Below, piece after piece: positions 46,878 through 56,107 of a stretch of 64,000 bases of DNA. The notes below the pieces were generated by a model. It did no database searches and had not been told where the DNA came from. It saw only the letters and a program-made list of their open reading frames with translations. This stretch comes from Desulfobulbus sp. Its GTDB lineage: Bacteria > Desulfobacterota > Desulfobulbia > Desulfobulbales > Desulfobulbaceae. The stretch lies in contig JAQUEZ010000011.1 of assembly GCA_028684915.1 (NCBI GenBank), forward strand, positions 1-64,000, in the 5' to 3' direction. Positions within the stretch are counted from its first letter, which is position 1. Every line of letters starts with the position of its first letter. Position numbers and translations under genes: made by a program.

Positions 46878-48260
46878 ATGGAGCACCATATAGATCCAAG
46901 ACGCATCCGCCAATACAACGGCAACGGCAGCAGCTCCCATCCGGGATCGGTACTCTACTGGATGCACCGTGAATTTCGTGCCCAGGACAACTGGGCACTG
47001 CTTCATGCGCGGCTGGAGGCCCTGGAGCGTCAGGTGCCCCTAGCGGTTGCTTTCTGCATGGCTCCCGGTTTTCTCGGAGCGACCCTGCGCCAATTCGATT
47101 TTCTCCTCAAGGGGCTGGAAGCCTCGATGCCGATACTCACTCAGGCAAATATCCCACTGATTCTGCGCAGCGGCGAACCAGAAGAAGAGATTATTCGGCT
47201 CTGCACCGAGCTCCACCCATCCCTGGTGGTCACGGATTTCGATCCCCTGCGGATCAAGCGGCAATGGTTCCAGGCCCTGCTCAAGCATCAGAACGCTCCG
47301 GTACACGAGGTGGATTCCCGTAATATCGTCCCGGCCTGGATCGCCTCGCCCCGCCGGGAATACATGGCCAGAACCATCCGCCCTAAAATTCATCGTCTGC
47401 TGCCGGAATTCCTCACCCCCTTTCCCTTGTTGCCCCCCCATCCCTATCAATGGGCAACGCCACCGCCAAGCCTCAGCTTTTCCGACCTGCATAATTCACT
47501 GCAGGTCGACCGCTCGGTTGTTCCGGTCGACAGGCTGCAGCCGGGAGAATCAAGCGCCCACCGTGTGCTCAACATATTTTTGACCAAGCGACTTTCCGCG
47601 TACGATCAACGCAACGATCCCAACAAAGAGGTCTGCTCCGATCTCTCCTCCTATCTCCATTTCGGCATGATTTCTGCCCAGGCAGTGGTCCTTGAGTTGA
47701 AGCGTCGCGGCCTGCGAGGAGACAACGTAGACAGTTTTGTTGAAGAACTGGTGGTACGACGAGAACTCTCGGATAACTTTTGCCTCTACACCGCAGACTA
47801 CGACCAGGTTTCCAGTTTTCCCGATTGGGCCCAGCGGACCCTGGAGGATCACCGCAAAGATCCACGTGCCTACCTCTACAGTCTAGAAGAATTTGATCGA
47901 GGCGAAACCCATGATCCCTTATGGAATGCAGCCCAACGCCAACTGGTGGTCAGTGGGGCCATGCACGGATATATGCGTATGTACTGGGCTAAAAAAATCC
48001 TCGAATGGACCCCGGAGGCCTCTGAAGCCCTGCGGATTGCCATCTTCCTCAACGACCGTTACGCCCTGGATGGGCGGGAAAGCAACGGTTACACCGGTAT
48101 TGCCTGGTCTATCGGCGGCGTCCATGACCGAGGCTGGACCAAGCGTCCGATCTTCGGCTCCATCCGTTACATGAACGAATCCGGTGCTCGCCGCAAATTT
48201 GATGTCCAACACTACATACGCACCTGGTCCGGCCAACAGCCCCCCTGCCTTTTTGCCTGA
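46878..48260 (+). CDS. Class II CPD photolyase
   Basis: The light-driven FAD enzyme splits cyclobutane pyrimidine dimers in DNA. From the ATG at 46878 (CAGGGAG upstream) the protein has 460 residues. Class II landmarks are HGYMRMYWAKKILEW and the C-terminal DGRESNGYTGIAWSIGGVH followed by DRGW. The N-terminal half is the Rossmann-type antenna domain. Class II photolyases occur in anaerobic bacteria and archaea as well as animals and plants. A longer frame start is unsupported. Confidence 0.95.
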   Translation: MEHHIDPRRIRQYNGNGSSSHPGSVLYWMHREFRAQDNWALLHARLEALERQVPLAVAFCMAPGFLGATLRQFDFLLKGLEASMPILTQANIPLILRSGEPEEEIIRLCTELHPSLVVTDFDPLRIKRQWFQALLKHQNAPVHEVDSRNIVPAWIASPRREYMARTIRPKIHRLLPEFLTPFPLLPPHPYQWATPPPSLSFSDLHNSLQVDRSVVPVDRLQPGESSAHRVLNIFLTKRLSAYDQRNDPNKEVCSDLSSYLHFGMISAQAVVLELKRRGLRGDNVDSFVEELVVRRELSDNFCLYTADYDQVSSFPDWAQRTLEDHRKDPRAYLYSLEEFDRGETHDPLWNAAQRQLVVSGAMHGYMRMYWAKKILEWTPEASEALRIAIFLNDRYALDGRESNGYTGIAWSIGGVHDRGWTKRPIFGSIRYMNESGARRKFDVQHYIRTWSGQQPPCLFA

Positions 48261-48310
48261 ACCAACCACTAGCATCCTGTCGGAACAGGAAAACGGCAAT
48301 GTTGCAAGAT

Positions 48311-48473
48311 TGATGGCGTCGTAAAAACTTCGATCTCCTGCGTCGTAGCGTTTTTCCGGGCACTCGACATACCTGATGTATGCCTTCTCGCCGAAAAAAA
48401 CACTACTTCTTGTATATCTGTGTTTTTATTGAGCCATATCTTAGAGTGTGATGGACTTTTGACGAGTCCATCA
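48311..48473. repeat. 163-bp interspersed repeat with inverted ends, copy 2
   Basis: This is the second copy of the element at 15946-16108, with the same length and matching blocks throughout. Here the ends are clearer: TGATGGCGTCGTAAAAAC at the left and a GACGAGTCCATCA at the right, which as a whole form inverted repeats. It again lies after the stop of a gene and before the start of the next. Confidence 0.88.
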
Positions 48474-48550
48474 TCGATATTCGACCGATTAAATCGATAC
48501 TTACATTGTATTCCAGCAAGTTAATCATTCATGGTGAGCGCAGAGGGAGC

Positions 48551-49015
48551 ATGTATATTTTAGAACGCCAACAGAAAGTCAGCGGCAGCATGGAGCAGGC
48601 TTGGGCCTTCCTCCAAGACCCGGGAAACCTTGACCGCATCACCCCACCGGATCTCCAATTCCGTATTGTCACCGATGTCCCGGACATCATGCACAACGGA
48701 CTGATCATCGAGTACCGGATCACCATTCCCCTAATCGGTACTCACTCCTGGGTCACTGAAATCAAGCACATCCGAGAAGGCTTCGCCTTTGTCGACGAAC
48801 AGCGGTTGGGGCCGTACCGCTTCTGGTATCACTATCACGAAATTAGAGCGGATAAGGGCGGTGTACTGTTGCTCGACCGGGTGCATTACCAACCGCCGAT
48901 GGGAATACTGGGCAGGATACTGCACCGGATCTACATTCGGCGCACCCTGGAGAGGATCTTTGACTACCGCAGAGAGCGGTTGACGGCTTTTCTTTCGAGC
49001 AAAAAAACTGATTAA
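48551..49015 (+). CDS. SRPBCC (START-like) ligand-binding protein
   Basis: The 154-residue protein has the SRPBCC fold: it opens MYILERQQKVSGSMEQAWAF, has PGNLDRITPPDLQFRI after the first helix, and ends in a C-terminal helix with RTLERIFDYRRERLTAFL. These small hydrophobic-ligand or cyclase-type folds have many roles. Its start at 48551 has GAGGGAG upstream. Its end overlaps the convergent DedA gene by 4 bp. It directly follows the repeat element, with photolyase upstream; many photolyase loci contain an SRPBCC gene. Confidence 0.85.
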   Translation: MYILERQQKVSGSMEQAWAFLQDPGNLDRITPPDLQFRIVTDVPDIMHNGLIIEYRITIPLIGTHSWVTEIKHIREGFAFVDEQRLGPYRFWYHYHEIRADKGGVLLLDRVHYQPPMGILGRILHRIYIRRTLERIFDYRRERLTAFLSSKKTD

Positions 49016-49632
49016 TTGAGTATACGCTTACGAGCCGAAAGCCGCGAACGGACAAACCATCCCAAGCCAATAAGCACCAACACCACGATCCCGATATCGA
49101 CCTGATGCGAGTATTTTTGGACCACGGTCCAGTGCTCCCGCAGCCGCATCCCCAGTATCAGAAGAAAACCGTTCCACAGGGTTGCCCCGATCAGGGTGAC
49201 CGCAATGAAGGGCAACAAACGCATCTTGCCCATGCCTGCAGGAATGGAGATAAAATGGCGGATAACCGGGACAAAACGGGCGAGGAACACCGTGAGCACG
49301 CCCTGGCGCTTGCTGAAATAGCGTTCGGTCAGTTCCAGGTCGTGCCGATTTAAGAGCAAATATTTCCCCACCTTCAAAACAAGCGGTTTGCCGCCGTAAT
49401 ACCCCATCCAGTAGGAAAGCAGGGAACCGGTCAAGGAGCCGAGACTGGTGGATAAAAGCGCCAACCACAAATTCCATTTGCCGTCGGTGACCAAAAAACC
49501 GACAAAGGGCATGACGGCCTCGCTGGGTACTGGCGCGATCATGCTTTCCAGGGCCATGAGGAGAAAAGCTCCCGCATAGGCGGTGGCATCAAGGATACGG
49601 ACGGCGGTATGACTGATCAATTCGGTAAGCAT
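49012..49632 (-). CDS. DedA-family membrane protein
   Basis: This polytopic inner-membrane protein of the SNARE-associated/DedA family has 206 residues and several hydrophobic helices. Typical parts are ALESMIAPVPSEAVMP near the start and the central ARFVPVIRHFISIPAGMGKM. Members of the family are undecaprenyl-phosphate or phospholipid flippases. The next gene on the same strand is uppP, which fits a shared role in lipid-carrier recycling. Confidence 0.93.
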   Translation of the reverse strand: MLTELISHTAVRILDATAYAGAFLLMALESMIAPVPSEAVMPFVGFLVTDGKWNLWLALLSTSLGSLTGSLLSYWMGYYGGKPLVLKVGKYLLLNRHDLELTERYFSKRQGVLTVFLARFVPVIRHFISIPAGMGKMRLLPFIAVTLIGATLWNGFLLILGMRLREHWTVVQKYSHQVDIGIVVLVLIGLGWFVRSRLSARKRILN

Positions 49633-49641
49633 AACTCTCTC

Positions 49642-50442
49642 TCAGGGAAGAAAATAAAAGAGGGCAATGGCCCCGAAAATTACCCGATACCAGGCAAAAA
49701 GACGAAAATCGTGGTGGGCCACGTAACGAATCAACCCTTTGATTGCCAGCAGGGCGCTAAAAAAGGCGGTGATAAAGCCTACCGCAAAAAAGGCCAGGTC
49801 CACGTTCGCCAGGGCCCCCCAGGACTTGTACACATCGTAGCCGGTGGCAAGAAACATGGTGGGAATAGCCAGAAAAAAGGAAAATTCAGTGGCGGTCTGT
49901 CGCGACAACCCAAAGAGCATGCCGCCGATGATGGTGGCTCCCGAACGGGAGGTTCCAGGAATCAAGGCGAGAATCTGGGCAAAGCCGACCTTGAGTGCAT
50001 CCAGCCAGTTCATCTGATCGACATCGGTGATCCGTGCTTGGATCGGGCGCCGCTCCACCACAAAGATAATCAGACCACCGACAATCAGGGCCACAGCAAC
50101 CACGACCGGATTAAACAGATAGGTTTTAATGATCTTGTGCAGGGCTAGACCGAAAATGGCCGAAGGGACCACGCCGATGGCCAGGTTGATCACAAAGCGC
50201 CAGGCGGCGGAATCCCCCTGCAATCCGGTGATCACCCGTTGCAGCCGTTGACGATAATGCCAGCAGACCGCGAGGATCGCACCCAACTGGATAACAATTT
50301 CAAAGGTTTTGGCCTGCTCACCGGTATAGTTGAGCAAATCACCACTGATGATCAGATGACCAGTGGAGGAAATCGGTAAAAATTCGGTGAGTCCCTCAAC
50401 AATACCAAGAACGACACTTTGGATTAACGACAACAGATCCAT
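49642..50442 (-). CDS. uppP: Undecaprenyl-diphosphatase (BacA/UppP)
   Basis: UppP makes undecaprenyl phosphate, the lipid carrier for peptidoglycan and O-antigen, from its diphosphate. The 266-residue membrane protein has the conserved [14 protein letters not shown] with the catalytic Glu, and [12 protein letters not shown] with Ser-Arg, plus the usual number of helices. dedA is the next gene downstream, a common and meaningful pair. Overexpression is known to give bacitracin resistance in relatives. Confidence 0.97.
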   Translation of the reverse strand: MDLLSLIQSVVLGIVEGLTEFLPISSTGHLIISGDLLNYTGEQAKTFEIVIQLGAILAVCWHYRQRLQRVITGLQGDSAAWRFVINLAIGVVPSAIFGLALHKIIKTYLFNPVVVAVALIVGGLIIFVVERRPIQARITDVDQMNWLDALKVGFAQILALIPGTSRSGATIIGGMLFGLSRQTATEFSFFLAIPTMFLATGYDVYKSWGALANVDLAFFAVGFITAFFSALLAIKGLIRYVAHHDFRLFAWYRVIFGAIALFYFLP

Positions 50443-50626
50443 GGAATCAACACTCTATAGACAACGAAAATAAGGGGATCCCTCTTCCCCCCGTGGAAAG
50501 AGTGAACATGGCCCTGAGGCACCTTGCCTGTACCTCGAATAGGCTTTCCATGTCAAGGTGATACCGGAAAAATGGCGGCGCACCTGATCGACGACGCAGA
50601 TGGCATCAGCTCTATTTCTCCGGTAC

Positions 50627-51694
50627 TCAGTGAGGCTCAAAATAAGGCTGATACTCGCGAAAATACATATCAGAGAGGGTGAGAAATGCGGTCAGAGCCA
50701 GCGGTCCGTAAATAATACCCATCAACCCGCACATGCTGACTCCACCGATGATCGACAGCAGCACCAACAGTGGCGGTAACTGGGCCTGGTTGCCAACGAA
50801 TCTTGGTTTGAAGAGATAGTCGATGGAAAAAGAGAGCAGCAGATAAAAGATCACCGCAAACAAGGCCTGCCAACCATACCCCTTGAGGTAGAGAATCACT
50901 GCGGTCGGCAAAAATATCAGGCCAATGCCGACAATGGGCATAAAGGCCATTACCGCCATCACCGCGCCCCAAAGCACCGGCGAAATATAGCCCATTACCG
51001 CAAAATAGATACAGCCACAAACCCCCTGAATGAGGCCGCTGAGGGTATTGCCTACCAGAATTGCTCCGGATATGGAGGAAAAACGGTCGATTAAAAATCG
51101 ATTTTGTGACTCCGGCAGCGGTGAAAGCCGCAAAAGATAATTGGTCAGGCGGTCAAACTCGATCAGCAGAAAAAACACACCGGTGATCACGATACAGAAC
51201 TGAAAAATAAAACTGATGATATCAGCAGCCAGTCCGGAAACCTGATTATAGAGGAACAGGCCGACGGTGGTGGAAAATTTGGTGATCATCTCCGGGAGTT
51301 TATCGATGTCAAAATGAATCCCGAACCCGGCGAGAAAATCGGTAACCCGGTGCACCAAGACATTGTTCTCCAGTGTCTGTTGCAGCAGAACAAGGAGATC
51401 GTTTTTTTTGGCCAGTTGAATAACGCCAGGAATTTCAGCGGAAAGCGCACCAATACTGAACAAGAGCGGCAAAAAGACGCAGAGGGTAATGAGCAGGCAG
51501 GTCAGGCTGGCCGCCATCCAGGGTCGGATACGGGTGGTCATTCTGAGGTAGGCGGGATGAAAAACCGTAGCGAGAAGGAAGGCAAGAAAAAGTTGCGTCC
51601 AAAAGGGCCAGAGCACCACTCCCAGCATCAAGCTTGCAAAGGAAAAAATCAGCAAAAAGGTAACACGTTGAATCGTTGGTGGTGCGAGGGCCAT
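50627..51694 (-). CDS. AI-2E family transporter
   Basis: This 355-residue multi-pass membrane protein of the AI-2E (PerM/YdiK) family has paired hydrophobic segments at both ends and a middle soluble part. The signature region AVMAFMPIVGIGLIFLPTAV followed by PLLVLLSIIGGVSMCGLMGI is typical. Known roles include autoinducer-2 or ion export; the substrate here is unknown. CAGGAG precedes the ATG at 51694. The gap 50443-50626 has no gene. Confidence 0.92.
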   Translation of the reverse strand: MALAPPTIQRVTFLLIFSFASLMLGVVLWPFWTQLFLAFLLATVFHPAYLRMTTRIRPWMAASLTCLLITLCVFLPLLFSIGALSAEIPGVIQLAKKNDLLVLLQQTLENNVLVHRVTDFLAGFGIHFDIDKLPEMITKFSTTVGLFLYNQVSGLAADIISFIFQFCIVITGVFFLLIEFDRLTNYLLRLSPLPESQNRFLIDRFSSISGAILVGNTLSGLIQGVCGCIYFAVMGYISPVLWGAVMAVMAFMPIVGIGLIFLPTAVILYLKGYGWQALFAVIFYLLLSFSIDYLFKPRFVGNQAQLPPLLVLLSIIGGVSMCGLMGIIYGPLALTAFLTLSDMYFREYQPYFEPH

Positions 51695-51962
51695 GGAAAC
51701 TCCTGGAACTGCTCGTAAACAAAATACCGGTCGAATTCGGTTGGGAACACGCATTTGCCTTCATTCTAAAACCGAACCGATAAGAACGCCAGCCTATTGT
51801 CACAGGGTGGTTGCCAACTTGACCATTCCAGCATAGACCAACGACCACCCGCAGACAAAAACGGGGGATAGCACAAATTTAACGGTGAATAGGCAGGGAA
51901 AAATCTTGCAAGGCCGAAATGAATAGTGTAGATAGTTTTTCCTTACAACAGTGTCAAATTGT

Positions 51963-52040
51963 CGGGGCGTAGCGCAGCCTGGTTAGCGCGCCTGCCTTGG
52001 GAGCAGGAGGTCGAGTGTTCGAATCACTCCGCCCCGACCA
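51963..52040 (+). tRNA. tRNA-Pro (anticodon TGG), likely island attachment site
   Basis: The 78-nt sequence folds as a cloverleaf: acceptor stem CGGGGCG with CGCCCCG, an anticodon stem CCTGC/GCAGG around CTTGGGA (anticodon TGG), T-loop GTTCGAATC, and an encoded CCA end. The integrase gene of the island faces it 100 bp downstream, and GC content drops right after it. The 3' part of the tRNA is therefore the probable attL; the matching copy is not within the window. Confidence 0.97.
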
Positions 52041-52054
52041 GTTATAAGTAAAGA

Positions 52055-52092
52055 AGCCGGACACTTACACAGTGTTCGGCTTTTTCTTTTTT
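52055..52092 (+). terminator. Terminator after tRNA-Pro
   Basis: AGCCGGACAC and GTGTTCGGCT form a 10-bp stem (one G-T pair), followed by a T-rich tract. It ends tRNA-Pro transcription just before the integrase gene. Confidence 0.85.
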
Positions 52093-52142
52093 CCGACCTT
52101 CTTCCTTCCATTTGACGTTTATTTGACGTTTGACTTTCACCG

Positions 52143-53246
52143 TCATTGGGCATCAGCAGTCTCTGCCAATTTTTCGCTCCAAAATTTGTCTAGGTAATTG
52201 GACTGCTCAGCCGTGGAGTTGTCCAGTGTTCCCATGTAAAGCTCGGTGGTGGTGATGTGGTCATGCCTAAGGAACTGTTTGGCTTGAATGGTTGACATGT
52301 TTCCATGAGCCAACAAGGTTGCTGCAAGATGCCTGAGTTGATGGAGTCCAAATAGCTGGACTTCCGCTTTTTCACAAAGTCTCATGGTGAATTTGTTCAA
52401 GCTCATGTAGCGGTCTTCGACATACTCTTTTCTTTTGTGAGAATAAAACCGGTGCCAAAACACGTATTTTAGCCCAGGATTGCGATTTTCATACTTCCGA
52501 GTCAGTATCTCGCATAGCTGCTCTGGCATCGCATGGACAGTTGTTTTTGGCAGTTTATTGCCGGTCTTTAGGGTGTGAAGCTTGTAGGTCTTCTTTTGAA
52601 AATCAACATCGTCCCAAGTCATCGTCAAAATCTCATTTTTCCTAGCTCCTGTGAGCAGGTAGCACATTATCAAATCTCGTTGATCCTGATTCGCAACAGC
52701 CAATACTTTTAGGACATCGTTCACCGGAGCTGGTTTCGGACCACCTGTTGAATATGGGAGCTTTTTCACCCGAGAAAACACATTAATGGTGTCAGCAGGA
52801 AGTAGCTGTTGGTTGATAGCCCAATTGAACAACGCAACTCCCTCTTTTCTGTAGGTATTGAAGCTGTTTGCGGTGAACTGTTTTGCCCGTTCGTTGAGAT
52901 ATTCTTGCACCATGTAAACCTTAATGTCGGCAACAGGTGTCGTTTTCCCCCATCTTGCTATTATCTCCTTGCAAAACCGAATTTTCTTCGAAAAAGTGTC
53001 GTGACCTACAACTTTCTCCTGTTGGTCTTTTAAGAACCTATTGCACAAGGTCAGCAAGTCCAAAGTCGTTGGTGTGATCGATGACTTGGTTTCGACCATT
53101 CTTCTTAGCTCCACCTCGGCTGCTCTTGCATCTTTTTTCGTGGGCCAGCTGGTTTGGATCATCCCCACTTTGACCGGGGTGTAAAGCACCTTCTCCACCC
53201 ATATCTTGACATAATACCTCCCGTTTTTCCCCTGTGAGATAGGCAT
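52143..53246 (-). CDS. int: Tyrosine-type integrase
   Basis: This 367-residue phage-type site-specific recombinase probably integrates the island into tRNA-Pro. The catalytic tetrad is visible: R in TGARKNEI, a Lys on the beta hairpin, H-x-x-R in HQLRH, a following H in LRHDHI, and nucleophile Tyr in TTTELYMGTLD. The core-binding SAM-like domain with many lysines precedes it. Its N-terminal arm-type domain has a KDARAAEVELRRM stretch. Its start (GGGAGAATTTATATG) lies inside the upstream HTH frame. Confidence 0.94.
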   Translation of the reverse strand: MPISQGKNGRYYVKIWVEKVLYTPVKVGMIQTSWPTKKDARAAEVELRRMVETKSSITPTTLDLLTLCNRFLKDQQEKVVGHDTFSKKIRFCKEIIARWGKTTPVADIKVYMVQEYLNERAKQFTANSFNTYRKEGVALFNWAINQQLLPADTINVFSRVKKLPYSTGGPKPAPVNDVLKVLAVANQDQRDLIMCYLLTGARKNEILTMTWDDVDFQKKTYKLHTLKTGNKLPKTTVHAMPEQLCEILTRKYENRNPGLKYVFWHRFYSHKRKEYVEDRYMSLNKFTMRLCEKAEVQLFGLHQLRHLAATLLAHGNMSTIQAKQFLRHDHITTTELYMGTLDNSTAEQSNYLDKFWSEKLAETADAQ

Positions 53247-53442
53247 ATAAATTCTCCCTTAAAATCAGTTTCTTGTTTGCGATAGTGACACCACCAAGCT
53301 CCTCCCAATGAGCATAAAGCCAACCTGCGGTGATGCCTGCTGGCATCAACTCTAGAACCCCTTTGACTGATAGGATGTCACCGGGTTTGAGAAGTTTGGT
53401 TTCGTGTGTCGTGTCCATGTCGCTAAATATCTGGAAATCCAC
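53038..53442 (-). CDS. Excisionase-like HTH protein overlapping the integrase
   Basis: A frame of 134 codons starts with a GTG at 53442 (AGGTG upstream) and contains LLKPGDILSVKGVLELM and GITAGWLYAHWEELGG, then ANKKLILRENLYAYL, which fits an AlpA/excisionase-type DNA-binding domain (winged helix-turn-helix 17). The last 69 codons lie in the integrase reading overlap and look like a shadow of it. The protein may end there or the frame may shift. Excisionase directly upstream of and overlapping the integrase is common in islands. Confidence 0.65.
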   Translation of the reverse strand: MDFQIFSDMDTTHETKLLKPGDILSVKGVLELMPAGITAGWLYAHWEELGGVTIANKKLILRENLYAYLTGEKREVLCQDMGGEGALHPGQSGDDPNQLAHEKRCKSSRGGAKKNGRNQVIDHTNDFGLADLVQ

Positions 53443-53516
53443 ACGACACCTACAAGATTCTTGAATTAATTTTTAATAAAAAATATAATAAATCAGTTTC
53501 AAGATAATTATCAAAG

Positions 53517-54929
53517 ATGGGAGGAGTTGTGGCAACGCAAATAGAGGAAGAAAGCGAACAAAAGAGTTTGGGGTTTAAGACACTTTTGAGGAAGACCCTG
53601 AGAGCATATCTGCAAATTAATCAGAAGATTCATGAAATGATTGTCTCAGGAGGAGAATGGAAAATCGGAGAGTTGAAAGAATCGCTGGACCGATTTTTTG
53701 TGCTCTACCAGGAGTTAGTCGGGGGTGAGAAGGTTCCCGGGGAAGTAATGCTAAAAAAATTACCCTCCCCTAGACACGGTGAAGAAATATGGAGCGCTAA
53801 AACCGATGAGTTCGATATAGCAGTAACCAAGACAGATTTGATTAAGATTTATGAAATATTTGAATCACAACGACTCCTTTTACTAAAGGCTTATGAAGTT
53901 GAATATAAAGATGAATATAAAGATAAAGATTTTATTCTCGAAGATACTCATTTTCATCTGCATGGAGAAGAGAGAACTGTCACAAGCATGCTATCGATCA
54001 AAGCTGATCGATTAAAAGCAGGTGAAATGTTCGATTTTAACTATACATGGACTGGCCCATTAATATTCAAAAGAAACGCAATTGAAGCAATTAGAAAAGG
54101 TAGCTGTGATAACAACATTGGACATGGACTAAGTCTAAAGTCAAAACAAAAAATTTATTATATAGTGACACCGGTTGCATCACATACGAGTGAAATAAAT
54201 TTTGCTGAAAAAATTCTAAATATGTCTAATTGCCTGGAAAAACCATTGATTAATGGTAAGGAACATCAAGTACCATCGATAATCAACAACAATTTTTCAA
54301 CAATATCTGAATTGATTCAGTCGCTTGTCATAGAATATTTTGTCGAGTACGGTGATTTTACAAGATTAGCAATATGTAATCAGTGTGACTCGCTATACAT
54401 CGAATCACAAGAGAATTATACCAAATATTGCTCAAGAAAATGTACAAAAGCTCATTACGAAGATAGCATCATAAAAGAAAAATCTAATTGTCGAGAAAGA
54501 CAACGCAATTGGTATGATCGACATTGTGTTGGAGTTGATAAAATCTCAATTCGATCTAATGAATGCGATTCATGTGAATTAACGCACAAAAGAAATGGTG
54601 GAGATTGTAATGTATTATGGGAAAAATATAGAGAAAATGTTCTTGAGTGGTTCGAAGTTGAAAAAGGAGAATCAGCTTACTCATACATGTGCAGACAGAG
54701 GCAACTGAATTTTTACTCAGAGCAGCTAGGGCGATCAAAAACAACGATGGGAAACAGTTCCACATGTAAAAACTGTGCTGATTGTTTCACTAAAGAGGGA
54801 GGTGAAATTATTTCCCCGGGAGAATGTAAAAAGATATTGGAAAAACCAAAGCGAAAATCGAAGGTAAGAATCGGGATGGGAAGTGTAGTACTCCACACAA
54901 AAAATCTTGGAACCGATTTTAACGAATAA
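53517..54929 (+). CDS. Island protein with zinc-finger cysteines, unknown function
   Basis: I do not recognise this 470-residue protein. A treble-clef-type motif CNQCDSLYIESQENY-TKYCSRKC near residue 290 resembles a CGNR zinc finger, usually found in DNA-binding proteins. Further cysteines lie in CDSCELTHKRNGGDC and in STCKNCADC near the C-terminus. The N-terminal 150 residues are helical with an acidic EYKDEYKDKD stretch. The start codon is either ATG 53517 or GTG 53529. It precedes two other unknown genes of the same orientation, ending in the TGT-like gene. Confidence 0.6.
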   Translation: MGGVVATQIEEESEQKSLGFKTLLRKTLRAYLQINQKIHEMIVSGGEWKIGELKESLDRFFVLYQELVGGEKVPGEVMLKKLPSPRHGEEIWSAKTDEFDIAVTKTDLIKIYEIFESQRLLLLKAYEVEYKDEYKDKDFILEDTHFHLHGEERTVTSMLSIKADRLKAGEMFDFNYTWTGPLIFKRNAIEAIRKGSCDNNIGHGLSLKSKQKIYYIVTPVASHTSEINFAEKILNMSNCLEKPLINGKEHQVPSIINNNFSTISELIQSLVIEYFVEYGDFTRLAICNQCDSLYIESQENYTKYCSRKCTKAHYEDSIIKEKSNCRERQRNWYDRHCVGVDKISIRSNECDSCELTHKRNGGDCNVLWEKYRENVLEWFEVEKGESAYSYMCRQRQLNFYSEQLGRSKTTMGNSSTCKNCADCFTKEGGEIISPGECKKILEKPKRKSKVRIGMGSVVLHTKNLGTDFNE

Positions 54930-55057
54930 ATCAAAAAAATAAATTCAAGGCTCTTGAAGTATCGAATTCTCCACAGGTTAATTTGAGCTTATGGCTCCTG
55001 CAACTTTCGTATGGTGCGAGAGTTCAAATGGAGCTCCTTAAGCAAATGGAGGATTCC

Positions 55058-56059
55058 ATGTTGGAAGTTGAAGAATACCCAGGTGGGTATAATGAACCTG
55101 AAGAGGAAAACCTGCTCACGGGTGACGAACCGGATAATACCGACGAAGAAGGAGGTGACGCGTCAAAATTACCAGGAAAGATTGAGGAGATAACCCTGGA
55201 GCTTGTGTCTACCGGTACGACTGTAATCACCAAAGTCGCCGATAGATTAACCCCTCAATTTCAAAAGGATTTAGATTATTTCATTGAAACAAGCATTGAT
55301 AACATGGTGGCAAGCCATTTTTACCACTACACGACGCTAGCAACCCAATTCAATGTGGCTGAATATTATACAACAAAATGCGCTATTGCTGTTTCCACCC
55401 TGCATCGTATCAAGTTTGGCAATATTCTATGCAAACTTAAGGAGTTACACAAAAAATGCGGGAAGGGTAAATGGGAAGATTTCGCCGATGATAATTTCGG
55501 AATATCGAAGGAAACACGGATCCTTTACATGAGAATTTCTCGCATTAATGGCGTGGAAAATTACGCATTTTTAGGAATTGAAAAACTACGTGAAGTTAAT
55601 GTTATATTAAAAAAGCTCAAGATTGACGGTGAGAATCAAATTGAAGAGCTTCTGAGCAAGAATTCAGCTGCTTTTGATACCAATACACCGGTAAAGGAGT
55701 TCAAAAGGATTCTCAATGAAATCCTCAAGAAAGCAAACATGAAGCCAGGTAAAGGCTCCACCCCTCCAGCAAAAGAGGGTAATACGGAACCACAAGGGGA
55801 TGGAGATTCACCAGATACCGCACCCCCAAGCAGTGAAAATGGTGCTTCAACACCGGGTAATAATGAAAATAAGAAACTTTTAAACCAGGAATCCCTAAAT
55901 CGCGGGATTCATAAACTAATTGAAAGCGTTGACACCTTTTTTGAACTTGAATTTGGCGAAGATGTCCTTTCAGTCGAAATTATAGATAATTTTCAAAGCA
56001 AATTAACTGAACTAAACGACAAATTAGAAATGCTGAAAGACAAAATTACTAACATTTAA
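55058..56059 (+). CDS. Island protein with DUF3102-like region and disordered linker
   Basis: The protein has 333 residues from the ATG at 55058, which has GGAGG at ideal spacing. An earlier TTG or ATG is weaker. The centre, with GKGKWEDFADDNFGISKET and YMRISRINGVENYAFL, resembles DUF3102-type plasmid or phage proteins, where similar helices occur near DNA-binding parts. A region of about 40 residues rich in Pro, Gly, Asn and Ser (near residue 220-265) looks disordered, and the C-terminal 60 residues appear helical or coiled. It is followed by a hairpin and then the TGT-like gene. Confidence 0.55.
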   Translation: MLEVEEYPGGYNEPEEENLLTGDEPDNTDEEGGDASKLPGKIEEITLELVSTGTTVITKVADRLTPQFQKDLDYFIETSIDNMVASHFYHYTTLATQFNVAEYYTTKCAIAVSTLHRIKFGNILCKLKELHKKCGKGKWEDFADDNFGISKETRILYMRISRINGVENYAFLGIEKLREVNVILKKLKIDGENQIEELLSKNSAAFDTNTPVKEFKRILNEILKKANMKPGKGSTPPAKEGNTEPQGDGDSPDTAPPSSENGASTPGNNENKKLLNQESLNRGIHKLIESVDTFFELEFGEDVLSVEIIDNFQSKLTELNDKLEMLKDKITNI

Positions 56060-56074
56060 ATACGATAGGAGATT

Positions 56075-56098
56075 AGGGGAGTCTGATGGGACTCCCCT
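56075..56098 (+). terminator. Hairpin right before the TGT-like gene
   Basis: AGGGGAGT and ACTCCCCT form a perfect 8-bp stem with an 8-base loop, followed by ATTTATTTT. It ends ten bases before the ATG at 56108, so no ribosome site fits in between. It may terminate the upstream genes, or act as an attenuator controlling the next gene. Confidence 0.7.
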
Positions 56099-56107
56099 AT
56101 TTATTTT

